A DNA stretch of 7,372 nt from Akkermansia muciniphila. GTDB taxonomy: Bacteria > Verrucomicrobiota > Verrucomicrobiia > Verrucomicrobiales > V1-33. The notes beneath the pieces were generated by a model. That model was not told the DNA's origin and made no database searches. It saw only the letters and a list, made by a program, of their open reading frames with translations. Position numbers and translations under genes: made by a program. The stretch covers positions 1-7,372 of the forward strand of contig CALQKQ020000177.1 of the NCBI GenBank assembly GCA_943331195.2. Reading direction: 5' to 3'. Shown piece by piece: positions 1-6,000 of this stretch (within the stretch, counting starts at the first letter, position 1; each line of letters opens with the position of its first letter).

Positions 1-839
1 CGGAGAAGGACGAAAAGGGCCACGTCAAAATCGACGACCGCGGCCGCCCCGTCCTAACCGCTGGGTCCAAGGTGGCCCTGGTTTACGGCCAGATGAATGA
101 ACCTCCTGGGGCCCGTCTCCGCGTCGCCCTTTCGGCGCTTTCCATGGCGGAGTATTTCCGCGACGAAAAGAACCAAGATGTGCTCATGTTCGTCGACAAC
201 GTGTTCCGTTTCTCTCAAGCCGGTTCGGAAGTGTCCGCGCTGTTGGGCCGGACCCCTTCGGCGGTGGGCTACCAGCCGACTCTCGCCGCAGAAATGGGCG
301 CCATGCAGGAACGCATTACATCCACCAAGAGCGGTTCCATCACCTCCTTCCAGGCGGTGTATGTGCCGGCGGATGACTTGACTGACCCCGCCCCGGCGAA
401 CACCTTTGCCCACTTGGACTCCACCGTGGTGCTAGAGCGCTCCTTAGCGGAACTCGGGATCTACCCAGCGGTCGATCCTCTGTCTTCCGTCTCCAAGGCG
501 CTCGCTCCGGAAATCGTGGGCGAGGAGCACTACCGGGTGGCCCGCGGGGTGCAGCGCGTGCTGCAGCGCTACAAAGATCTCCAAGACATCATCGCCATTC
601 TCGGCATGGACGAACTGAGCGACGACGACAAGTTGATCGTGTTCCGCGCCCGCAAGCTGCAGCGCTTCCTCAGCCAACCTTTCGCGGTGGCCGAGCAGTT
701 CACAGGCATCAAAGGCGAGTACGTTTCCGTTAAAGAAACCGTCAAAGCCTTCGGCGAAATCCTCGATGGCAAGCACGACAGCGTCCCTGAAGCTAATTTC
801 TACATGAAGGGCGGCATCGACAGCGTCAAGAAGGACTAG
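1..839 (+). CDS. atpD: F1 ATP synthase subunit beta, 3' part (5' end outside window)
   Basis: Catalytic subunit of the F1 sector, which makes ATP from ADP and phosphate at the membrane using the proton or sodium gradient. The first whole codon is at 3; 278 residues are visible before the TAG stop, roughly the C-terminal 60% of the usual 460-480. Visible landmarks are VYGQMNEPPGAR just after the start of the fragment, the Walker B strand VLMFVDN (180-200), the alpha/beta signature PAVDPLSSVS (465-494), which fits the family pattern, and the DELSEED-type lever written here as DELSDDD (609-629). The Walker A loop and the catalytic glutamate lie upstream of the window. The first 22 residues, charged and glycine-containing, sit where most beta subunits have only a short connection before KVALVYG, so this copy has a lineage-type insertion. 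It is followed by atpC, the normal end of an atp operon. Identity is certain; only the 5' end is missing. Confidence 0.98.
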   Translation, partial: EKDEKGHVKIDDRGRPVLTAGSKVALVYGQMNEPPGARLRVALSALSMAEYFRDEKNQDVLMFVDNVFRFSQAGSEVSALLGRTPSAVGYQPTLAAEMGAMQERITSTKSGSITSFQAVYVPADDLTDPAPANTFAHLDSTVVLERSLAELGIYPAVDPLSSVSKALAPEIVGEEHYRVARGVQRVLQRYKDLQDIIAILGMDELSDDDKLIVFRARKLQRFLSQPFAVAEQFTGIKGEYVSVKETVKAFGEILDGKHDSVPEANFYMKGGIDSVKKD

Positions 840-850
840 TTTCGAAGCGT

Positions 851-863
851 CCCGGGCTCCGGG
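851..863 (+). other. Short GC stem-loop between atpD and atpC
   Basis: CCCGG (851-855) and CCGGG (859-863) form a five-pair stem with a three-base loop, 12 bases after the atpD stop codon. Only three T follow, so it is not an intrinsic terminator. It lies in the 107-bp gap between atpD and atpC, which is long for genes that are usually almost adjacent. It could stabilise or partly separate the two coding segments in the mRNA, or be a chance pairing in GC-rich DNA. Confidence 0.2.
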
Positions 864-946
864 TTTCCCCAAAGTGGCTTGCTGCCGCTGGGCTGGGCAA
901 CCCTGCTCGCACTCCCTGTTCAACCCCCGATCAAGGCCTCATTCCC

Positions 947-1348
947 ATGCTCCTCGAAATCGTTACCCCCGAAGGAAAAGCGTTCTCCGACGACGTTTCC
1001 GGCGTCGTCCTTCCCGGCGCGCTGGGCGAGTTGGGAATTCTGCCTAACCATGCGTCTCTCGTTTCTACCCTAACGGCCGGGGAACTCCGCTACACCAAAG
1101 ACGGCAAGACGCACGATTTGGCAATCGGGGCCGGTTTTGCGGAAGTCACGGGTGAGCGGGTCAACGTCCTTACGGAAATGGCGGTGCGGGACAGTCAGAT
1201 CGACGAAACGGCGGTTCAAGCGGCGTTGGAGCGGGCGCAGAACCGCCTCAAAGAAGATGTCCTGCCAGAGGAGATTGCGGCGGTCGAGGCCGCTATCGCG
1301 AATTCCTTGGCGCAGTTGCACCTCAAGCGGAAACGCCGCACCATTTGA
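947..1348 (+). CDS. atpC: F1 ATP synthase subunit epsilon
   Basis: Epsilon subunit of the central stalk, which couples rotor movement to the F1 head and in many bacteria inhibits ATP hydrolysis. The 133 residues are close to the usual bacterial length of about 130-140. Residues 1-84 form the N-terminal beta-sandwich, with the family hallmark GELGILPNHASLV at 27-39, then TAGEL at 43-47 and FAEVTGERVNVL at 64-75. Residues about 86-133 form the helical C-terminal hairpin, ending in a very basic tail (KRKRR). The ATG at 947 is preferred because translation from it begins directly with the conserved first strand (MLLEIVTPEG). An AAGG ten bases upstream is a weak ribosome binding site. It follows atpD by 107 bp in the expected order and is almost certainly the last gene of the atp operon. 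Confidence 0.97.
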   Translation: MLLEIVTPEGKAFSDDVSGVVLPGALGELGILPNHASLVSTLTAGELRYTKDGKTHDLAIGAGFAEVTGERVNVLTEMAVRDSQIDETAVQAALERAQNRLKEDVLPEEIAAVEAAIANSLAQLHLKRKRRTI

Positions 1349-1362
1349 GCCTGCGACCTGAG

Positions 1363-1405
1363 CTGGGCCCGAAGATTTGTTGCTGGTCGTGTTGCTGCGG
1401 GCCAG
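1363..1405 (+). other. Inverted repeat between atpC and nuoA
   Basis: CTGGGCCCG (1363-1371) can pair with CGGGCCAG (1398-1405) if one G is bulged, giving eight pairs around a 26-base loop. It lies in the 100-bp gap after atpC. The following bases are not T-rich, so it does not meet the criteria of an intrinsic terminator, although its position would suit the end of the atp transcript. A perfect 8-bp palindrome GCGTACGC follows at 1408-1415. Either could be chance in GC-rich sequence. Confidence 0.2.
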
Positions 1406-1448
1406 TCGCGTACGCTTGCCAAGTTCCGCTTCTCCTTTATCCTGACCT

Positions 1449-1820
1449 ATGTTGCAAGATTATCTACCAGTCCTGATGCAGGTGCTGATCGCCTCGGGTT
1501 TCGCTGCTTCCACCCTGTTGGTTTCGGTGTTGCTAGGCAAAAGCGGCAAGCGCAGCGCGATCAAGGACTCGGCTTATGAATGCGGGATGTTGCCGATCGG
1601 GGAAACCCAGCCGCGCTTTAGCGTGAAGTTTTATCTGGTGGCGATGCTCTTTGTCCTGTTCGACATTGAGGTCGTTTTCATGTTCCCCTGGGCGGTGGTG
1701 TTTCGGGGAATGGTGGAGCAAAGCAGCGCGATTTTCTGGAGCATGGCGGGCTTCGCCTTTATTTTGCTGGTAGCCTATGTGTACGCCCTCAAAAAGGGTG
1801 CTTTGAAGTGGAATGACTAG
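1449..1820 (+). CDS. nuoA: NADH-quinone oxidoreductase subunit A (complex I)
   Basis: Small membrane subunit of respiratory complex I, the homologue of mitochondrial ND3, located at the junction between the quinone-reducing arm and the membrane arm. The 123-residue protein has three predicted membrane segments at about 7-29, 62-84 and 94-114. The first loop contains YECG (43-46); its Glu44 and Cys45 match the conserved loop that in ND3 carries the redox-switch cysteine. The second segment reads RFSVKFYLVAMLFVLFDIEV, with the conserved acidic pair Asp72 and Glu74, and is followed by FPW. The C-terminus ends KKGALKWND, typical of the family. The ATG at 1449 puts the first hydrophobic segment directly after a short N-terminus; no Shine-Dalgarno is visible, and the preceding bases are pyrimidine-rich. 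nuoB, the usual next gene, is not present: a Dabb-domain gene follows after 21 bp. The remaining Nuo subunits must be encoded elsewhere. Confidence 0.96.
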   Translation: MLQDYLPVLMQVLIASGFAASTLLVSVLLGKSGKRSAIKDSAYECGMLPIGETQPRFSVKFYLVAMLFVLFDIEVVFMFPWAVVFRGMVEQSSAIFWSMAGFAFILLVAYVYALKKGALKWND

Positions 1821-1840
1821 GCGCACGGACTGCCTCCTAG
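1817..1840 (+). other. Small inverted repeat across the nuoA stop codon
   Basis: CTAGG (1817-1821), which includes the nuoA TAG stop, is complementary to CCTAG (1836-1840), which ends one base before the next ATG. The 14-base loop between them has no Shine-Dalgarno-like sequence. A weak structure here could couple translation of nuoA and the following gene, because ribosomes finishing nuoA would open it. Five base pairs is too few to exclude chance. Confidence 0.15.
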
Positions 1841-1841
1841 C

Positions 1842-2159
1842 ATGGTTCACCAGGTTGCTCTCTACAAACTCCGCCCAGGGGTCACCGAAGAGCTATTAGA
1901 AGAAATGGTCCGCAGCACTCGCAGCATGCTCCTCAAGGTGCCCGAGGTCATGGCGGTGCGCTCGGGCCGCAATCTTGACCCCAACGCCGAATGGCCCTTT
2001 TACGTGGGACTGGATTTTGCGACCCGCGCCAAGCAGCGCATTTTCATGGATGATGGCGCTTGGCACAAATTCCAACATGAGATCATCAGCCGCTACACCG
2101 CAGCGCATTTGATTCTCGACTATGAACTGGATCCGGGACGGGATCCGCGCTATTCCTGA
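1842..2159 (+). CDS. Dabb-family (stress-responsive alpha/beta barrel) protein
   Basis: A 105-residue cytoplasmic protein with no signal peptide, matching the Dabb dimeric alpha/beta-barrel family. The N-terminus VHQVALYKLRPGV (2-14) is the typical first strand and turn. A helix covers about 15-32, and VPEVMAVRSGRNL (33-45) is the second strand with the family's 'V..V..GRNL' feature. YVGLDFATRA (54-63) is the third strand. DGAWHKFQHEII (71-82) corresponds to the helix normally written HPxHxxF, followed by the last strand LILDYEL (90-96). Family members range from proteins of unknown role to polyketide cyclases and aromatic-degradation enzymes, so no reaction can be assigned. His3 and His75 are the residues to compare with catalytic histidines of characterised relatives. 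It sits 21 bp after nuoA and 37 bp before a secreted-protein gene, so it may be cotranscribed, although neither neighbour suggests a substrate. The domain call is firm; the function is unknown. Confidence 0.88.
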   Translation: MVHQVALYKLRPGVTEELLEEMVRSTRSMLLKVPEVMAVRSGRNLDPNAEWPFYVGLDFATRAKQRIFMDDGAWHKFQHEIISRYTAAHLILDYELDPGRDPRYS

Positions 2160-2196
2160 CCACAAGTTGTACCACACTGCCACTTCTCACATACTC

Positions 2197-2730
2197 ATGA
2201 AACCTTCCCTTCTCGCCTGTTTGTTTCTTGCCGCTGCTTCCTGCTCCGCTTGGGCGGGCGAGTTGAAGGTGGGTTCGTTTACCTTTGCTGTAGGTGCCCC
2301 TTGGGTTGCCAAAGCGGAGCCCCGCATGATGAGCGCTGGTGGATTCACCCTTCCGTCCAAGGACGGGGCCGCCGCCGTAGAGGCCGACTTTTACCACTTC
2401 GGCGCCGGTGGGGGAGGGGGCATCGAGCCGAATCTGAAGCGCTGGCAATCGCAGTTCAAACCCGGAGACGACGGCAAGGCGCCGACGATGGAGCGTGAAG
2501 AGCTCAAGGTCGGGGAAAAAACCGCCCTAATCGTCACCCTCAAAGGGACGTTTTTGAGCGGTCCGGCCATGTCCCCCAACAAAGTTCCGCTGCCCAACTA
2601 CGCCATGCTCGGGGCGATTCTGCAGAGCGCGGAGGGTGACGTCTTTATTAAAGTGACCGGCCCGGAAGGCGCGGCCTTGGGGGTCAAGGATCAGGTGAAA
2701 GCCATGGTCAAAGCCGCTTTCGCCAAGTAA
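2197..2730 (+). CDS. Secreted protein of unknown function with a Gly-rich FGxGxGG motif
   Basis: A 177-residue exported protein. Residues 1-20 are a signal peptide with a hydrophobic core and an AWA/GE type I cleavage site. A Cys at 16 follows AAS, but that is a poor lipobox, so a lipoprotein is less likely. The mature part starts with a beta-rich segment (LKVGSFTFAVGAPWVAK, 23-39). The most distinctive element is YHFGAGGGGGIEPNLKRWQSQF (66-87): a glycine run followed by an amphipathic Asn-Leu-x-x-Trp-x-x-Gln-Phe helix. Similar 'FGxGxGG...N..RW..QF' proteins occur as uncharacterised periplasmic proteins in Planctomycetota and relatives; this is from memory, not a search. The C-terminal part (LGAILQSAEGDVFIKVTGPEGAA, 138-160) reads as strands then a helix. 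The ATG at 2197 is chosen because it starts the signal peptide; a longer frame from 2122 would overlap the preceding gene and bury that signal. No ribosome binding site is seen. The gene is real; its function is unknown. Confidence 0.87.
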   Translation: MKPSLLACLFLAAASCSAWAGELKVGSFTFAVGAPWVAKAEPRMMSAGGFTLPSKDGAAAVEADFYHFGAGGGGGIEPNLKRWQSQFKPGDDGKAPTMEREELKVGEKTALIVTLKGTFLSGPAMSPNKVPLPNYAMLGAILQSAEGDVFIKVTGPEGAALGVKDQVKAMVKAAFAK

Positions 2731-2735
2731 TCCCT

Positions 2736-2802
2736 GGCGGGACCCCGCCGCCCTGGGGCGAGGTCGGGAGGCCTCTCGGGAATCGTTTTCCGCCCCGGTC
2801 TC
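2736..2802 (+). other. GC-rich structured region downstream of the secreted-protein gene
   Basis: The first 70 bases of the 284-bp gap at 2731-3014 are rich in inverted repeats. GGCGG (2736-2740) pairs with CCGCC (2745-2749) around GACC. GAGGTCGGG (2760-2768) pairs with CCCGGTCTC (2794-2802) over nine positions including two G-T wobbles. Inside that, CGGGAA (2777-2782) pairs with TTTCCG (2787-2792) around TCGT with one wobble. No T tract follows, so this is not a standard intrinsic terminator. It could mark the 3' end of the upstream transcript, a factor-dependent termination region or a structured leader. The rest of the gap (2813-3014) shows no gene, tRNA or convincing promoter; its last 50 bases are pyrimidine-rich. 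Confidence 0.3.
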
Positions 2803-2996
2803 GGCAGAAGCCTATCCAAAGCGGATTGGCGCGCAGGCCCTGGACGCGTTCGATGGGCGCAGTTGTCTCCTGAAACTACTGCTGCGGGGACTGCCCTCTC
2901 GGGGGCGTCTCTAGCGCTTCGCTTCGCAGAATCAGTGAAAGGTGCTGGACCTCCGCTGGTTTTATTGTTTCTCTCTGCCCCGTTCCCTTTTTTCGC

Positions 2997-3007
2997 AGGA
3001 TTATCCT
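2997..3007 (+). repeat. AGGATTATCCT inverted repeat ahead of the cytochrome gene
   Basis: AGGAT and ATCCT are perfect inverted copies around a single central T, ending seven bases before the ATG at 3015. The left arm contains AGGA, which could be a Shine-Dalgarno core, but at 14 bases from the start codon it is farther than usual. The site could be an operator half-pair or chance. It stands out because the rest of the immediate leader is a pyrimidine tract (CCCTTTTTTC at 2987-2994 and around). Confidence 0.2.
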
Positions 3008-3014
3008 TTTCAAC

Positions 3015-6000
3015 ATGAAGCTACGCCATCTCTTCCCCGTCAGTTGCCTTACGGCATCCGCCTTCCTGTCGCCCACCCTGCAGGCCGCCTCCTTGAATCT
3101 CAAGAAAGGCGATCACATCGCCATCGTCGGCAGCGGCTTGGCGGACCGCCAGCAGCACCATGGTTGGCTGGAAGCGCTGATCCACCGCGCCTATCCGGAG
3201 CTCGACCTCACGGTGCGCAACCTTGGGTTTGCCACGGATGAAATCAATCGCCACCCCCGTTCCGACGAGGTTCCTTCGACGGAATACTTTTTGAACATGA
3301 AGAAGGGCGACACCGCCACCAAGGTGGGCAACACCGATGTGGTTTACAAGGCGGGGACCGATTTCCACGCCTCGGTGGTGTTGGCCTATTGGGGCTTCAA
3401 TGAGTCCTTCGCCGGGTTGGCGGGGGTGGAGGCGTTCCGCAAAAATCTTGAGGAATACGTCAAGAAGACGCTCGCGGCCGACTATGGCGCCGGGGCCCCC
3501 CGCCTGGTGCTGTTCTCGCCCATCGCGCACGAGAATCTGCAAAGCCCCAACTTCCCGGACGGCTCGGTCAACAACCAGAACCTGCAGCTCTACACCACCA
3601 TCATGGCGGAAGTGGCGCAGGCCCATGGGGTGCTCTTTGTCGATCTCTACCACGCCTCGCTCAATCTCTATGGCAAGGCGGCGGCTCCCCTCACCATCAA
3701 TGGGATTCACCTGAACGAGAGCGGCGACAAGGCCTTGGCCCCCTTGCAGTTTGCCGCCCTCTTCGGCAAAGAGGCCGGTCCTTTAGCTGATCCCAAATTG
3801 GATAAAATCCAGGCGGCGGTTTTGGAGAAGAATGTGCAGTGGCACCACCGCTACCGCACCGTCGACCAGTTCAACATCTACGGCCAGCGCTCCCGCATTA
3901 AATACGAGGGCGTCGACAACGCCACCATCCTGGGGCAGGAAATGGCCCAGCGCGACGTCAAAACCGCCAACCGCGACCTCGCGGTCTGGGCTGCGGCGCG
4001 CGGCCAGGATTATCAAGTCAAGGACGACAACCTTCCCAAGGTCGAGCTCACTCCGCCTAATCTTAAGAATGAAGTGCCCTATTTGAGCGGCGAGGCCGCC
4101 TTGGCGCACCTCACCACTCCAGAAGGCTGCAAGGTCGACTTCATGGGTTCCGAAGTGGAATTCCCCGATCTGATCAACCCCGTGCAGATGAATTTTGACA
4201 CCAAGGGCCGCCTCTGGGTGGCGGTGTGGCCATCCTATCCGGAAACGACTCCCACCACGACGAACTTCGATAAGTTGATTTACTTCGACCTCGACCCCAA
4301 GACTGGGAAGCCCATTAAGTGCACCACCTTCCTCGATGGATTGAATTGCCCGACTGGCTTTCAATTCTACAAAGACGGCGTCATCGTGATGCAATCGCCT
4401 GACCTTTGGTTTGTGCGCGACACCGACGGCGATGGCAAAGGCGACACCAAGGAGCGACTGCTGCACGGATTGGACGCGGCGGACTCGCACCACGAGACCA
4501 ATTCCATCTGCTATGAGCCGGGCGGAGCGCTTTATTTGAGCGATGGGGTTTTCCACCGCACCAACGTGGAGACCTATCAAGGCCCGGTGCACAACACCGA
4601 CGGAGCGATTTACCGCTTTGAGCCGAATACGAGCAAGTTCATGCGCCATGCTCCCTATGGCTTCGCCAACCCCCATGGGCGGGTGTTCGACTATTGGGGC
4701 AACGACCTCATCACCGACGCCACGGGCAACAACACCTATTTTGGCCCCGGTTTTTCCGGCCACCTCGACAGCGGGGCTCATTCCGGCTATCAGGAGTTTT
4801 GGAAGCGCCCCTCCCGTCCCTGTGCCGGGACCGCCTTGCTCACCAGTCGCCACTTTCCGGATGACTGGCAGGGAACCTTCCTCAACGCTAACGTGATTGG
4901 TTACCAAGGCATCTTCCGCGCTAAGGTCTCCGAAGACGGAGCTGGCTTGAAGGGCGAGACCCTGGAACCCGGAATCGTGCAGACCGACGTTTCTAAGAAT
5001 CCTAACTTCCGTCCTTCCGGCATCACGGTGGCCCCGGATGGATCGCTCTATTTCATGGACTGGTCGCAAATGCTGATCGGCCACTTGCAGCACCACCTGC
5101 GCGATCCTAATCGCGACCACCAGCACGGCCGCCTCTACCGGATCACCTATCCCTCCCGGCCCCTCATGGTGCCCAAGGCGATTGATGGGCAGCCCATCGC
5201 CACCTTGTTGGACCTGCTCAAGGAGCCGGAAAACGACGTCCGCCTGCGGGCCAAGATCGAGCTGAGCAAGCACGCTTCTAACGACGTCATTCCGGCGGTG
5301 CAGGCCTGGGCCAAGCAGTTTGACCCCAACGCGGTCGGCGACGCCCACCACCTCATGGAAGCCCTCTGGGTGCACCAGTGGAATAATGTGGTCAATCTGG
5401 AGTTGATCAACCTGCTCCTCAAATCGCCAGAGCCCCAAGCCCGCGCCCAAGCGCTGCGGGTGGTGTGCTATCAGCGCGACCGCGTTCCGGGGGCCTTGGA
5501 CTTGGCCAAATCGGCCATGTCGGATGCCGCTCCTCGCGTCAAGCTGGAGGCCCTGCGCATGCTCAGCTTCTTCCGCGGAGGCGACACCTTGCGGGCCATC
5601 GAAGCGGCCAACCTGGCCCGGGACGAGAAGGATTACTATCTGAACTACTGCTACAAGGAGACCCTCCGCCAGTTGGGATCCCTGCCCGAAGGCAAAGACG
5701 TCGTCGGCAACGACGCCGCCTTGCAGGCCGCCCTGCTGCCCAAGGCCGAAACCTCCTACGGCCCCACCGCCCCCAACCTCTCCAAGGCTGACCTCCAAGT
5801 CTACGAGTTGGGCCGCAAGGTGTTCGCTCGGGATGCCCATTGCATTACCTGTCACCAACCAGATGGCAACGGCCTTCCTAACATTTATCCCCCATTGGGC
5901 AAGAGCGAGTGGGTTGATGGGGATCCGGAGCGCTTCATCAAGATTGTGCTCAAGGGGCTCTACGGTCCGATGACGCTACACGGCAAGGAATACGGTCCGG

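Noticed and set aside
444..923. 159-codon open frame on the minus strand over atpD
   Set aside because: It overlaps highly conserved beta-subunit sequence and has no independent support.
2161..2170. ACAAGTTGT inverted repeat ahead of the secreted unknown gene
   Set aside because: Four-base arms are expected often by chance, and nothing nearby supports an operator.
2122..2196. Upstream start for the secreted unknown protein
   Set aside because: It would overlap the Dabb gene by 38 bases and place a polar 25-residue stretch ahead of an otherwise perfect signal peptide. The ATG at 2197 is the better start.
2965..3006. Promoter-like TTGTTT (2965-2970) and GATTAT (2999-3004)
   Set aside because: The spacer is 28 bases, far from the usual 16-18, and the second box would fall close to the start codon. 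No promoter can be supported here.
2876..3103. 75-codon minus-strand frame in the gap before the cytochrome gene
   Set aside because: It runs into the signal-peptide coding region of the opposite gene, has no family signature, and lacks a ribosome binding site. It is not supported as a gene.
2942..3241. 99-codon plus-strand frame from a GTG overlapping the start of the cytochrome gene
   Set aside because: It is out of frame with the clear signal peptide and domain sequence, and its product is low-complexity Arg/Pro-rich text typical of a shifted GC-rich frame.
3021..3710. 229-codon open frame on the minus strand at the start of the cytochrome gene
   Set aside because: It lies fully within the signal peptide and SGNH-like domain coding region and shows no protein signature. 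It is a shadow of codon bias.
3783..5858. Very long open frame of 691 codons on the minus strand inside the cytochrome gene
   Set aside because: Its codons are in exact register opposite the sense codons, so stops would require TTA, CTA or TCA in the sense gene. Those are rare in this GC-rich coding style. The product has no recognisable domain, while the sense strand has several clear ones.
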